From contig CM043946.1 of the NCBI GenBank assembly GCA_014529385.2, forward strand, positions 16,075,077-16,139,076: a DNA stretch of 64,000 bases. Reading direction: 5' to 3'. Below are positions 23,953 to 35,371 of this stretch, piece by piece; within the stretch, counting starts at the first letter, position 1, and every line of letters starts with the position of its first letter. A program made the translations under genes and the position numbers. This DNA comes from Adiantum capillus-veneris. Its lineage: Eukaryota > Streptophyta > Polypodiopsida > Polypodiales > Pteridaceae. The notes beneath the pieces were generated by a model, which was given only the letters and a program-made list of their open reading frames with translations, did no database searches and had not been told where the DNA came from.

Positions 23953-24229
23953 CTCTAGTAGTGTTGGATTGCAGGGGAATGAGGAGGGAGATGTTGCAGC
24001 GCTGGCCTTTCCAACGTGGGGGGCCGGATAGCACTGGTATTTGGCGTGGCCTTTGTTTCGTGTGTCGACCACGGGTGGGCACAAGCAAGCGGGCGTCCCC
24101 TTCTTTTCCACGCGTCACCTACACAATTCGAACGCTGTTTGAAAGCCATCGTCAAGTTTTTTTTTAACGCTTCAGGCCTCCTAAAGTTGATTTTTTAAAT
24201 TACTACCGCTTTTTTTAAAGTGGCCTGGT
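23951..24229. other. Non-coding, possible LINE-1 5' UTR
   Basis: GC-rich stretch ending in T runs near 24150-24210. It might be the 5' UTR and promoter of LINE-1 on the minus strand, or older flank. No gene is visible. Confidence 0.35.
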
Positions 24230-24509
24230 TGTTAGGGAATAAAGGCCTAAGTGCCTTGTACTTATTAACTTATAAGTTAAAAGACTTATAAGTGAGGGGG
24301 CCCAAGTGTGAATGGCCCCCTAGTCACTTACTCATATACTCAAAGGTCAAGCCCAAATAAAAAAAGCGTGACTTCTCCCAGATTCTAACGAGCGTTCTCT
24401 CTCTCTCTCACGTTCTTCTCTGCGTGTGCTTCTTCAGCGCCTCTCTCCTCTTCTCCTTCACTCTCATTGCATAGGATAGCAAGTGGGCTCTCTCTCCTGC
24501 TCCCCCACA
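24230..24509 (+). repeat. 5' LTR of Copia-A copy 1
   Basis: Starts TGTTAGGGAATAAAGG and ends GCTCCCCCACA. It contains a (CT)n tract near 24395-24415 and is followed by the primer binding site. Confidence 0.97.
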
Positions 24510-25065
24510 CATGGTATCAGAGCTTTAGGGTTTCCAAGAGAGCCATTTTTCGCAACACAGATCAGAATTCTGTTTTTGCTCGCTGCGGGAAGGATATTCA
24601 ACCGTTTTCGAACAACTCTGTCGCGAAGGGATCCTCTCACCGTGTAGAATCGACCTCCGGTGACAGTTTCCCCAAAATTAGGGTTTCAAAAACTGGCGAA
24701 CAGCAGCCTATTTTTGCTGAAATTGACCAATTTCGGAGTCAATTTGATGCAATTTCATTAGGGCAAGTCTCACAGTTCAATCTTACAGGTGTTTCCACCA
24801 ACGAGGTTCTGAAAATTCAGCAAAACAGGTGTTTACAGGTCTGATTTTTGCCCTAAAACAGGAAATTTCAGCAAGCAAATGATGTATACACCTTGTGGAA
24901 ACCTTTGGTAAGGGTTTGGCAGTGAATGTACGCTGTTTTGGGGTGATTTCGCGTGAAATTTGCTCGCTGTTTTTCTGTAACAGCAAGCTGTTTTTTGCCC
25001 GATTGCGCACATTTGGGCGTGTTTAGGTCGGCAAAACAGGGTTTCAGTGTTTGCAATCACTCAGA

Positions 25066-28000
25066 ATGGCTTCTAGCAGTGAAAGTGGCAATTTGTTGCA
25101 CATTCGCAAGCTTGAAGGGGCCCATAACTTTGCTATATGGAAGAAGCAATGTTATAATGTGATGTTGCAGAATAAACAGGCGAAACCTATTAAGTTACAG
25201 GGTGTGAAACCGGTTGATATGGAGGTTGAAGAATGGGAAGAAGTGGACGAGTTGGCTCGCTCCACGATCATCCTTTCGGTGTCTGACAATTTACTCTTCA
25301 ATGTAGAGAATGAGCAGACAGCATGGGGCATGTGGAAGCGTTTAGACGAGTTGTATGCACAGCAGAGTGCTGCCAGTAAAGTGTATTGGCTTAAGAAGCT
25401 TATGGATCTCCGCATGAAGGAGGGTACGCACATGTCAGTGCACCTCAATGAATTCAATTCTATTTTCAGCCAACTGACAGAGCTGAAATTCACGATTGAT
25501 GAGGAGTTCAAAGCTACTTTTCTGCTATGCACATTGCCCGAGAGTTGGGATGTATTCCGGACAACTCTTAGTAACTCAAGTGCATCACTTAAGTATGCAG
25601 ATGTAGAGAGTTCTCTCTTGATGGAAGAGATGAACAGGAAGAACACCACAGGTGGGTCTTCTAATGCATTGCACTTGAGAGGCAGGTCTCAACAGAGGGA
25701 GAAATCTGACAGTAAGGACAGGGCACGCAGCAAATCTCGTAGGAAAGATGTTGTGTGTCATCATTGTGGAAAGAAAGGGCATTATAAACGGGAATGCTAT
25801 GAGTGGAAGAAAGAGAAGAACAAGGGTGCTGAAACTGATGCAAAGGACAAGGGAAATGCCAAGAAGAGCACTGTGTTGATTGAGGAAATCAATGTTGCTA
25901 GTAGTTGTGACAGTGACAGCAGCACTGATGTACTCAATGCCTCTTCTGTGGATGCACATACCCTTGCTATGGGTTCTGATGTGGACATGCATACTTGGAT
26001 TCTTGATTCAGGTGCCTCCTTTCATGTAACACCTCATAGGGATTGGTTTACACAGTACTCAGGTGAGGTGCAGGGCACTGTTTATTTGGGAGACAACTAT
26101 GCATGTGACATTGCAGGTATTGGCAGTGTCCAGTTTTCCTTTGCTGATGGTACGACTTTTGTTTTGCACAAAGTGCGCCATGTGCCACAACTCAAGAAGA
26201 GTTTGATTAGTACAGGGCAGCTAGATGATGCAGGCTATCACACCACTTTTGGTGATAGCAAGTGGAAAATTTGTAAAGGGGCCCGGATTGTAGCCAAGGG
26301 TTGTAAATCGGACACTTTGTATCCTTTGCATGTATCTAGTGTGCGTGACCATGTTGTCGCCGTAACCGAGCAGCCAAGTGTTTCTTTGTGGCATGGCCGG
26401 TTGGGACACATGAGTAAAAGAGGAATGGAAACTCTGTCTCGTTGTGGTTATTTGCCGTGTTTGAGGTATGCTGATTTTTCTCATTGTGAGCACTGTATTT
26501 ATGGTAAGCACAGTCAAACACCGCACAAAAGGTCTCTTTCTTTGAAGTCTGACAGGTTAGACTTAGTGCATTCCGATGTATGTGAAATGCCACAGTTGTC
26601 CTTAGGGGGAAAGAAATATTTTGTCTCGTTTATCGATGATGCTACATGTAAGGTGTGGGTGTATCCAATACGTGCTAAAAGCGATGTTTTGGATACTTTC
26701 AAGAAGTTTCTTGCGTTTGTTGAGAATCAAACAGACAAGAAGCTTAGGTCTTTGCGCTCAGACAATGGGGGGGAGTATGTATCAAAAGCATTTATTGACT
26801 TTTGTGCTACTAAAGGTATTAAAAGAGAGCTCACGGCTCCTTTTAATCCCTCTCAGAATGGAGCTGCAGAGAGGTTGAACCGGACTATCCAAGAGAAAGT
26901 TCGGAGTATGCTGTCACATGCTGCATTACCTCATGGTTTTTGGGCAGAAGCTGTGCAAACAGCTATTCACTTGATTAATCGCTCACCTAGCAAGGCTTTG
27001 GGTGGAAAGGTGCCTGAGGAGGTGTGGTCTGGCAAGCCACCCTCATATGCACATTTAAGAGTGTTTGGTTGTGAGGCCTATGTTCACATCCGGAGTGAAC
27101 TGCGCACCAAACTAGAACCAAAGTCTCATAAATGCATTTTCCTAGGATATGGTGAGGATGGTGAAATGGGGTATAGATTATGGGATCCCGCATTACGGAA
27201 AATCATACGCAGCAATGATGTCATCTTCAATGAGAATTGCATGCACAAACAGCCCACAAAGGTCGAGGAAGTGCGCCGGGTTGTTTTTCGTGAAGATGTT
27301 ACATATGGACAGCCAAGAAGGCCCAATGTTCAGCAGCCTTTACATGCTGAAAATGGTGCTGAAAATCAGCCATTAGCTGCTGAAAATCAGCCCCAACAAG
27401 TTGCCATTGATGCACCACAGGTAGGGGAACAGGTTGATGCTCTTAGACCGCCCGTTGTTGCGATGCAACCGGCTGAACAGCCTGCTGTTTTTGATGGTTT
27501 ACAGGCTGAAAATCCACCTGTTATGGATCATTGGGTGCGTAGGTCTACTCGGGTGACAAGGCCCCCCGATAGATATGAACCGTCTTTGGACTATGTCATG
27601 CTTACTGATTGTGGTGAGCCGTCTTGCTATAAAGAGGCTATGCAACGGGAAGACAGTAAGAAATGGTTCAAAGCAATGGTTTCGGAAATGCAGTCTTTGG
27701 AGAAAAACCATACATGGGACTTGGTTGATTTGCCTAAAGGGCATAAGGCTCTGCCATGTAAATGGGTTTACAAGACCAAGGTCACATCTGATGCTTCTTC
27801 TAAGTACAAGGCACGTTTGGTTGCTAAAGGGTACAAGCAAAAGCATGGTGTGGATTTTGATGAGATTTTTTCTCCTGTTGTAAAGCTTGCCACATTACGT
27901 CTTGTTTTAGGCCTGGTTGCTTCTGAAGATATGGAGTTAAAGCAAATGGATGTCAAAACAGCGTTTTTGCATGGCGATTTGCTTGAGATGATCTATATGA

Positions 28001-29178
28001 TGCAGCCAGAAGGTTTTGTGTCAAAGGGGCAAGAGAAGAAAGTATGTAGACTGTTGAAGAGCTTGTATGGTTTGAAACAGTCTCCCCGTGCATGGTATCA
28101 CAAGTTTGATACATTCATGAGGTCTCAAGGATACAAAAGAAGTAATTGTGATCACTGTTTGTATATCAAAACGGCAAGTGATGGATCTCTTCTATTGCTA
28201 ATTTTGTATGTTGATGACATGCTTATTGCGGGTAAAAATGTCACGGAGTTGGATGCATTACATCAAAGCTTAAAGAATCGCTTTGACATGAAGGATCTTG
28301 GTGATGCTAATCATATTTTGGGCATGCGTATCTCTCGAGATAGAACCAACAGGCGTCTGTATCTATCTCAACGAGATTATGTTAATAAGGTGCTACATCG
28401 TTTTCATATGGATGGGGGAAAGGCACTTGGTACTCCGTTGCCTCCATATGTAAAACTGACTGCACATGACTGCCCAAACACAGATGATATGCGGGCTGAA
28501 ATGGCCAAGATTCCTTATGCATCAGCCGTTGGCAGTTTGATGTATGCTATGGTTGCTACACGTCCGGACATTGCATTTGCGGTGGGAGTGGTAAGCAGGT
28601 ACATGAGCAATCCCGGCAAAAAGCATTGGGAAGCAGTGAAGTGTATCTTGAGATACTTGAAAGGCACTAAAGACTTGTGCATTTGTCTTGGGAAGAGTGA
28701 GACATCTGTGCATGGCTTTACAGATGCAGATTTTGCTGGACATCCAGATTGCAGGAAGTCTACCTCTGGATATGTGTTTACATTCACAGGAGGTGCAGTT
28801 TCTTGGATTTCTAGACTGCAAAAATGTGTTGCTTTGTCTACCACTGAGGCTGAGTATGTGGCTGCCACTGAGGCATGCAAAGAAGCTTTGTGGCTCATGC
28901 GTTTGGTAGAAGAGCTTGGCATTAAGTCACCGGTTCCTGTGCTACACTGTGATAGTCAGAGTGCTATTATGCTTGCAAGGAATCCTGTTTTTCATGCCAA
29001 GACAAAGCACATAGAGGTGAAGTATCATTTTATCAGGAGTGTGCTTGATGACAAGAGCATTACACTTGTCAAGGTGCACACAGATGACAATCCTGCAGAT
29101 CTTTTGACCAAGAGTCTTCCAGCAGAGCGGTTTGCATATTGCCGTCAGATGATGGGTGTTGGAGGAGTAAGTGCATGA
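25066..29178 (+). CDS. Copia-A gag-pol polyprotein, 1370 residues
   Basis: The start is ATG 25066 (MASSSESGNLL); earlier codons in this frame lack an ATG. Domains in order: gag capsid, about 1-225; zinc knuckle C231-C244 (CHHCGKKGHYKREC); aspartic protease D314-S-G-A; integrase HHCC zinc site H443, H448, C474, C477; integrase core D504, D566, E602 with the usual 35-residue DD-E spacing; a linker rich in Gln and Asn-Gln repeats; RT with YVDD at 1048-1051; RNase H with D1220, E1263 and D1296. The fused ORF with integrase before RT defines Ty1/copia. The protein would form virus-like particles, copy the RNA and integrate the cDNA. No stop or frameshift is present. Confidence 0.97.
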   Translation: MASSSESGNLLHIRKLEGAHNFAIWKKQCYNVMLQNKQAKPIKLQGVKPVDMEVEEWEEVDELARSTIILSVSDNLLFNVENEQTAWGMWKRLDELYAQQSAASKVYWLKKLMDLRMKEGTHMSVHLNEFNSIFSQLTELKFTIDEEFKATFLLCTLPESWDVFRTTLSNSSASLKYADVESSLLMEEMNRKNTTGGSSNALHLRGRSQQREKSDSKDRARSKSRRKDVVCHHCGKKGHYKRECYEWKKEKNKGAETDAKDKGNAKKSTVLIEEINVASSCDSDSSTDVLNASSVDAHTLAMGSDVDMHTWILDSGASFHVTPHRDWFTQYSGEVQGTVYLGDNYACDIAGIGSVQFSFADGTTFVLHKVRHVPQLKKSLISTGQLDDAGYHTTFGDSKWKICKGARIVAKGCKSDTLYPLHVSSVRDHVVAVTEQPSVSLWHGRLGHMSKRGMETLSRCGYLPCLRYADFSHCEHCIYGKHSQTPHKRSLSLKSDRLDLVHSDVCEMPQLSLGGKKYFVSFIDDATCKVWVYPIRAKSDVLDTFKKFLAFVENQTDKKLRSLRSDNGGEYVSKAFIDFCATKGIKRELTAPFNPSQNGAAERLNRTIQEKVRSMLSHAALPHGFWAEAVQTAIHLINRSPSKALGGKVPEEVWSGKPPSYAHLRVFGCEAYVHIRSELRTKLEPKSHKCIFLGYGEDGEMGYRLWDPALRKIIRSNDVIFNENCMHKQPTKVEEVRRVVFREDVTYGQPRRPNVQQPLHAENGAENQPLAAENQPQQVAIDAPQVGEQVDALRPPVVAMQPAEQPAVFDGLQAENPPVMDHWVRRSTRVTRPPDRYEPSLDYVMLTDCGEPSCYKEAMQREDSKKWFKAMVSEMQSLEKNHTWDLVDLPKGHKALPCKWVYKTKVTSDASSKYKARLVAKGYKQKHGVDFDEIFSPVVKLATLRLVLGLVASEDMELKQMDVKTAFLHGDLLEMIYMMQPEGFVSKGQEKKVCRLLKSLYGLKQSPRAWYHKFDTFMRSQGYKRSNCDHCLYIKTASDGSLLLLILYVDDMLIAGKNVTELDALHQSLKNRFDMKDLGDANHILGMRISRDRTNRRLYLSQRDYVNKVLHRFHMDGGKALGTPLPPYVKLTAHDCPNTDDMRAEMAKIPYASAVGSLMYAMVATRPDIAFAVGVVSRYMSNPGKKHWEAVKCILRYLKGTKDLCICLGKSETSVHGFTDADFAGHPDCRKSTSGYVFTFTGGAVSWISRLQKCVALSTTEAEYVAATEACKEALWLMRLVEELGIKSPVPVLHCDSQSAIMLARNPVFHAKTKHIEVKYHFIRSVLDDKSITLVKVHTDDNPADLLTKSLPAERFAYCRQMMGVGGVSA

Positions 29179-29245
29179 TCAGCTGATGTATTATAGTTAG
29201 TTGATTCTTTGATCTCCCAAGGTACATTGCCTTTAGGTGGGAGGT

Positions 29246-29525
29246 TGTTAGGGAATAAAGGCCTAAGTGCCTTGTACTTATTAACTTATAAGTTAAAAGA
29301 CTTATAAGTGAGGGGGCCCAAGTGTGAATGGCCCCCTAGTCACTTACTCATATACTCAAAGGTCAAGCCCAAATAAAAAAAGCGTGACTTCTCCCAGATT
29401 CTAACGAGCGTTCTCTCTCTCTCTTACGTTCTTCTCTGTGTGTGCTTCTTCAGCGCCTCTCTCCTCTTCTCCTTCACTCTCATTGCATAGGATAGCAAGT
29501 GGGCTCTCTCTCCTGCTCCCCCACA
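29246..29525 (+). repeat. 3' LTR of Copia-A copy 1
   Basis: 280 bp, two C/T differences from the 5' LTR, followed by the target duplication CTGGT. Confidence 0.97.
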
Positions 29526-29675
29526 CTGGTCACTTGGGATTTTTAAAAAAAGTATGGTTTGAAACCTGTAATCTATTAAAACTCACTTCAGAAACTTGCA
29601 GAAGCTTACAGAGAACTTGATTTTGGCTCTCTTGCTTCTCTCTCAAGCCTGCTCTCTCCCACCTGCTTGTGCTCA

Positions 29676-29832
29676 CGACGCTCGGTCTTACAAGTGCACG
29701 CCTATGTCCTCGGACACTAGTTCCAGCACGAGGGAGCTGCCGAATGGTGGCTATGGTCGGGTGGTTCGTCCGACGTGTGTGTAGGCGTTCTGTGTAGCTG
29801 GGAGATCCACTCCTTGCTTTCGTTTTAATGCC
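29676..29832 (+). repeat. LTR-C fragment
   Basis: Homologous to the last 150 bp of the LTR ending at 17015 (ACGCTCGGTCTTACA through CTTGCTTTCGTTT). It lacks the primer site after its end. Confidence 0.8.
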
Positions 29833-30678
29833 CTAGACATATGAAGCAGTAGACTGATGTAAGTCTAACGACAGGCAAGGAGATGGCTCACCTCGTTGCA
29901 AAAGAGTGGATGTCCAGTTTCATACTTCCCAATCCATACAGATGCAAGTTCCTCGCTCCTATTTCCGGTTATCTATCACAAACAACCAGATTGTCAGTGC
30001 ATTAGTATCCCTTTCAGTGTCCTTGCTAGTATCTGGTTTATCTTCTGGTCAACAGCTTGTGTTCCAGCTCTTCCAGCGAGTAAAGCTTCCGTTTTTCTGC
30101 ACTCGTCTGTCCTTTCAGCTTTCATCCCGTCTTGAGAGGAGAATCAATGGCCTCACGCCATCTCGAGTGAATCTCATCAACCGGGTAATTCTTTAGGTGT
30201 TTCGCAAATCTCGGGTTTCTGGGATACTTTATCAATCTTTTCACACACGTGTCAACTTGCAGTTGACGCTTGTACTTCGCTTTGGCAAACTTCTCTATCG
30301 AAAAATTTGCCCAAATCTTCATTGTTTTCTTCAGTTCCCACGTCGGATTTCAACTTTTCTTTGCCTTTCAAGGTGTTATCTCGTCAGATTCTCCACGAGA
30401 ACCCATGTGTAGCCTGGAACTCTTTTTGGCTTATGCCCTGTAAGACATAGCGATGAAGACGGGAGCACGCCCGATGTGCGATGAAGTAAGGGTAGAGTGG
30501 CTAATAGGTCCGGGGTCAAGGTCGGGGTCGGACCCGCGAAGATGTTTTCAAGGTTCGGGGTCGGGGCACAAGGATTTTTTCAATAATTACTTCCAAAATT
30601 GTGCCCAAGTGCCCTGTTTGCTCTTTAATAGGACCGGTATGCTTTGAGAAAAGCACACGCTTGATGCTCTATACCATT
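29833..30678 (-). other. Decayed leader and gag-side region of an LTR-D element
   Basis: It lies downstream, on the minus strand, of the LTR at 30679-31214 and begins with a degenerate primer site (ATGGTATAGAGC reading on the minus strand, 30667-30678). A basic 66-residue minus-strand ORF at 30122-30322 (RFAKHLKNYPVDEIHSRW) may be a gag remnant, but I cannot confirm it. Confidence 0.4.
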
Positions 30679-31214
30679 GTCACAGGACTTGGGCAGTGGG
30701 CACCCCAACCGGGAATTGGGCACGATACACAAGAGATTCACTAAAAATACTTCATATCACAATTCAATTTGGTGGACACGGCCCGACGTAGTTCCGTGCC
30801 CAGAGAGATTGGCCCCAAAGACTGGCGCCCCTTTCAGTATTTCTTTTATACTGATCTTTGAGAAAAGTACAATTCCCGTTCTCAGATTCAGAGTCAAGAT
30901 GCCCCTGAAGAGTGAGGCCCTTGGACCCTTTTTATTCTTACAATGGATGCCAAAAGCAGAGCCCCAAAAGCAGTCAAACTCAAAAGCAATTGGTCCAAAA
31001 GCTTCTAACTCAAAAGCAAAGAGTCCTAAAAAGCAAAAAGCCTCCAACACAATTTGGGGAATTTCGTACAGCAGCCACGTCATCTAGCACGTTTTGCGGA
31101 TGTCCGTGCTGCCACGTTAGCTGCCTGTCAACACATTTTACGGGCCTCCAAATGGTTTGCCACGTCATTATCTGTCATGTCCGGGCAGTACTGCCACGTC
31201 ATCATTTTGTGATA
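30679..31214 (-). repeat. LTR-D family LTR (5' LTR, minus strand)
   Basis: Reads TATCACAAAATGATGACGTG (TG lost) to CTGTGACA on the minus strand, followed by a primer-site relic. It is a diverged copy of the split LTR at 8639/14346. Runs of AAAAGC-type repeats occupy 30950-31040. Confidence 0.65.
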
Positions 31215-31832
31215 GAGGAATTCTCAGACGTGGAAGAAATAAGTTTGAGATGGTTGCTGAGAATGGTAGAATCGAGCGCATCTGACAAGTAAGACAAGAA
31301 AAGAAGCCACAACTAGAACTAAACTCTACTGAAAGCAATTGATTTGGGCTCTTGGTCCTTAGAGCACCAATTATTGAAAGCTTTGACTTTGTGAGCGTTT
31401 TTGACTAGTTTTCAAAAGCAGTTGCTTTCATGGCCAAGACCCTAAAAATTTGTGGCCTTGTGTGTTACAAACTGTTGAGGTGTCAAGCCATTGAAGAATA
31501 GAGCCAACTTGCAGATCGGGGTCTTGTCACAAACTGCTGACATGTCAAGCCACTGAAGAACGGATCCAACCTACAGATCCCGGCCGAGGGGCCTAAACCT
31601 TAAGAGAAGCAACAGAAGAAGCTTCACCAACCTGCAAAGATTGGCTGAGTCACCTATTTTTAAAGAAGAGTTCCCACCAACTTATGGGACCCCGTCCAAT
31701 GGGGCCCAAGTGACATAAAGGCATTAAAAATAAAGCAAGGCCCCCCCCCCCCCGCGCGCGCGCGTACACACACACACACACACAGGACTGCGAAGAGTAC
31801 ATCCACAGACGGGAGGTAGGGAGTGCCAAAAC
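31215..31832. other. Non-coding, with compound microsatellite
   Basis: No gene seen. At 31741-31783 a C run of about 13 leads into (GC)n and then (AC)n. Confidence 0.6.
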
Positions 31833-32780
31833 TGTCACGTGACACATCCAACCCTGTGTGTCCGTGGACAAGCTACAACATGATCAGGGTTCAGTTCAGT
31901 AAAGTCAGTCTAGAATAGGAAGTGATCTGGCACTTTTTGTGAGTCTGTTCGCAGACGGTGCATGACCAGTCACTTAGCGTAGATGCATATCCTCTGGTTG
32001 CACATAGCATGATCATCAGCATTACCATCAGAATCCAACAGAATCCATCAGGAGCATTTTCCAATGCATTAAACCTATTTTCCCTATTTTTGACATTTTT
32101 CACTTATTATTTTTAAGTGACTTTTGTTGGAAAGTAGGTAGGGAAATTTTGCTAAGTTTGTATAAATAAAAACCTAGCGCTAACACTTTCTGGCAGAAGA
32201 GGCAGCAAGAACTCAGTTCAATAGGCACCTTCTCAGCAGGACTCTCAACAGGTTAGCGTTTTCAGCATTAGCAGGAGACCCTAGCGTTTTCAGTTCCTGA
32301 TCAGCATTGGCGTTTTTGCATTGCAGAGCAGCCTCGGCGACCACAAGACAACAGAGTCCCCTATCGTTAGCAGTTGCACCAGCAGATCCATAGCAGATTT
32401 CACAAGACAACAGAATTCAGCCCTAACGTTTTTGGTTTGCAGATCCGCCCCGGCGTTTTGCAGATTCACCGCGATGGAACACCAAGAAGCTTCAGCGTTT
32501 CCATATTTCAGCAGTCAGATATCGTAGAAGAACCCCCGAACCTCGCAGATCTCACCTTCCTACAACAGATCCTCGCCGCACGGTCAGATTCCGCAAGGTT
32601 TTCAGATTCAGCCTGGAAAACGCAGATTTCAGCATCTGCGTTTTCAGCGCGTCGTCGTCGCATCGTCGCCATCGACATCGTCCCCGACATAGAGTCAGAA
32701 TTCAGCAGATAAAGATTTGCAGATTTCAGCCCTTAGAGTTTTCAGATTTCAGCCCGTCTCGTCGTCGTCCTGTCATTGTG
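31833..32780 (+). repeat. LTR-A copy, 3'-truncated
   Basis: Starts TGTCACGTGACA and follows the 15046 copy closely to about 32780. It stops there, where LINE-2 coding sequence begins. The final 300 bp of the LTR are missing. Confidence 0.85.
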
Positions 32781-35371
32781 TATACATAGATGGGATCTAC
32801 ATACGCTTGTGTACAAAAGAGCCAGGGCGACCTATGGAGGAGCTTACTACTATACTGACACAAACATTACATGATGCAGCAGCAGAGGCATACACACACA
32901 TCCAGCCTGAGCAGAGACGCCGTTCTGGGAGCATGCCCCAGAACAATTGGTATGATGAGGAATGCCGCGAGACTAGAGCTAGACTTCAGAGGGAGGTGCT
33001 TTTGGGGGACATCACTCACAGATTGACTTCCGGCGCCTAGTGTGGCAGAAGAAGAGGGCATTTTTGGCTCGCCTAGAGTAGGACCTATACTAGCTGTCCT
33101 TGAGTCAGGACTCACCTGAGGCATGGCGGCTCTTTCATGAGCGCACACCCCCCCCCCTCCCTCGCCACTAGCTCTACAAAGGCCTGGGGCCAGTATGCGT
33201 CATCTCTGTACACAGTTCCTGGACAGCCGCCCCTTCCCGACCCCCCCGATCCATGTCCTTTTTCGCCGCTGAGATGGTGAGGCAGGCCATTGACAGGATG
33301 AGGATTGGGAGAGCATATGATCATGATGGCTTAGTGGCAGAGCACTTCATACATGCCAAAGATCTACTAGCAGAGCTTCTAGCAGTTATCTTTAACCATG
33401 CCATGTGTGAGGGCTTGCCTGATACTTGGAGCCTATCTACTATTGTACCTATCTTCAAGTCAAGAGACCCTATGGAGCCTGGGAATTATCGCACTATCAT
33501 GATCGGACACACATTGGCACGGTTGTACGCATCCATTCTTGAGCAGCAGCTGAGGTGGGCAGAGAAAGAGAGGATACGCACAGCCGGGCAGGCAGGGTTC
33601 AGGAGAGGTTTTTCTACTCTTGACCATATCTTGACACTAAGAGCCATCATTGAGGAGGGCAGATCACATTGGAGACGGATCTATTGTAGCTTTATGGACT
33701 TCCGCAAAGCATTTGACACGGTACCCAAAGCTAGATTGATGCGCAGATTACAGGAGATGGGAGTACCCACAGAGCTCATTTGGGGGTTCATGGCATTATA
33801 CAGGTTAGTAGTGGGGCATGTACGCATCTTAGAGGGCCTATCTACAACTGTTCACTCCACTATTGGGGTGAAGCAGGGTTGCCCGCTCTCTCCTACTCTA
33901 TTGTGTATGTATGTGGATGAGGTTTCTGACTACATTGAGAGAGATGGTGATAGAGGTGCACAGCTGGCAGGGACATGGATTCCACTATTGTTATATGCTG
34001 ATGATATTGTGTTGATCTCCAACTCTCCGGAGGGGATGCAATGTCACTTGGATGCTTTGCATAGGTTCGCCCATGAAAGTGGTTTGTCTGTCAACCTTGG
34101 TAAAACCAAGGTCATGGTATTTAATACCACCCCATAGTGGATCAGGAGGTCAACGCCCGTATTCACACACGGTAAGGAGACAGTGGAGTATACAGATGCT
34201 TACACTTACCTTTTCAGTGGACCAGCATTTTCATAGAAGAGAGCAGTAGAGACTAGACTGACCAGAGCCCACGCAGCATTGGGTAGATTGGAGAGGATGT
34301 GTCCACATGTTCAGTTTCAAGAGCCTCGGACGAAGCTCTGGCTCTTTGACACTTTGGTGGCTTCTGCATTGCTCTATGGAGCTGAGATTTGGGGACCTTC
34401 ATTGGACCATCACGGGAGGACAGGTCGCACTAATGGATGGGGGGACATGGAGAAACCACTAGTCTCTATGATCTCGTGGCTCATTAGAGCCAAAGCTTCA
34501 GTACCATGTGCCATTATTCTGGCAAAGCTAGCTGCCCCCCCTCTAGTGTTGGAGGCACTCACCAGATCTGTCTGCTTCATACACCGCATGTGGGAACTTC
34601 CCAGAGACAGATTTGCCCGCCTTGCACTTGAGTCCTCTCGGCAGTTAGCCATGCAGGGAGATACAACATGCTGGTATGGAGAGATGACATTATGGTTTCA
34701 AGCGCATGGGTTCAGCATAGACAGATTGCCCCCCTTCTAGTACTCACTGGATGCACTCTCTTTGACTCTTACACAGTCCGAGATCACCATGCTCATCCGC
34801 TAGGACCTGACTCAGCTAGACACCAGGAGGACATGGATACAGCCAACACAGGAGTTGGGCACGAAGATGGCTTTCTACAGAGAGCATCTTCTCCAGCTTA
34901 CGGAGGACGGTTTTGTGACGAGGCCCAGATACATGGACACCCACTTGTCTCATGGGATACGATGTGCTATTGGCCAGATACACTCATCTTCACACTAGCT
35001 GCGGATCGAGACTGGGAGATACAGTGGAGTACCGGCAGAGGCCAGACATGCCTCCTGTGTGACATGGAGCCTGAGATGGAGTTGCACTACACATGCCAGT
35101 GCCCCGTCTACCACGAGATACATGGCTGCTTCCACTGCTTGTTCAGAGAGGGCTTCAGACCACTCTCAAGAGTCATGCGGTACGAGGATCAGAGATGCTT
35201 GGGTTTGTTTTTGCTCGAGCTGCGTTGACACAGAGAGAGCCTGATGAGGGGAAGGCTAGCCAATCTCAGAGACGGATCACAGACTTCTTTAGAGCAGACA
35301 CTGGGTTCCTGGAGGAGCTACTACCACAGGAGAGCCCGTTGCCTCACACCAGAGGCTCATTGATCGACTGA
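32781..35371 (+). pseudogene. LINE-2 ORF2: reverse transcriptase and C-terminal domain
   Basis: Linker first, with breaks near 33040 and 33080-33170. The longest clean frame (33253-34137) holds the RT: FRRGFSTLDH, FMDFRKAFDTVPK, GVKQGCPLSPTLL and the active site YADDIVLIS. After stops near 34137 and 34240 the frame resumes with LLYGAEIWGPS. A Cys/His cluster, CLLCDMEPEMELHYTCQCP, lies near 35050-35100. After a frameshift near 35210 the C-terminus carries SQRRITDFFRA, a match to the PCNA-interaction box, before the stop at 35371. Several frame breaks make it non-functional. Confidence 0.88.

Larger units (their letters stand above)
24230..29525 (+). mobile_element. Copia-A copy 1, complete and apparently intact Ty1/copia element
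   Basis: A 5296-bp element has 280-bp LTRs at 24230-24509 and 29246-29525. By eye they differ at two sites, both C/T. The flanking duplication is CTGGT (24225-24229 and 29526-29530). The initiator-Met primer site lies at 24512-24523 and the polypurine tract, ending GGTGGGAGG, adjoins 29246. One uninterrupted gag-pol ORF occupies the interior. All parts needed for autonomous movement are recognisable, so this is a recent insertion. Copy 2 at 2677-8074 is the same family in the opposite orientation. Confidence 0.97.

Noticed and set aside
23765..24118. ORFs with long Ser-Leu or Arg-Glu repeats
   Set aside because: Translations of the (GA)n microsatellite. The same holds for ORFs at 40886-41147 and 41333-41655.
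25152..25649. Antisense ORFs of 60-165 codons across both Copia-A copies
   Set aside because: They are exact shadows of the gag-pol frame, appear identically in both copies and have no independent motifs.
30122..30322. Minus-strand ORF as a real gag gene
   Set aside because: 66 codons, no zinc knuckle, stops all around; noted only as a possible remnant.
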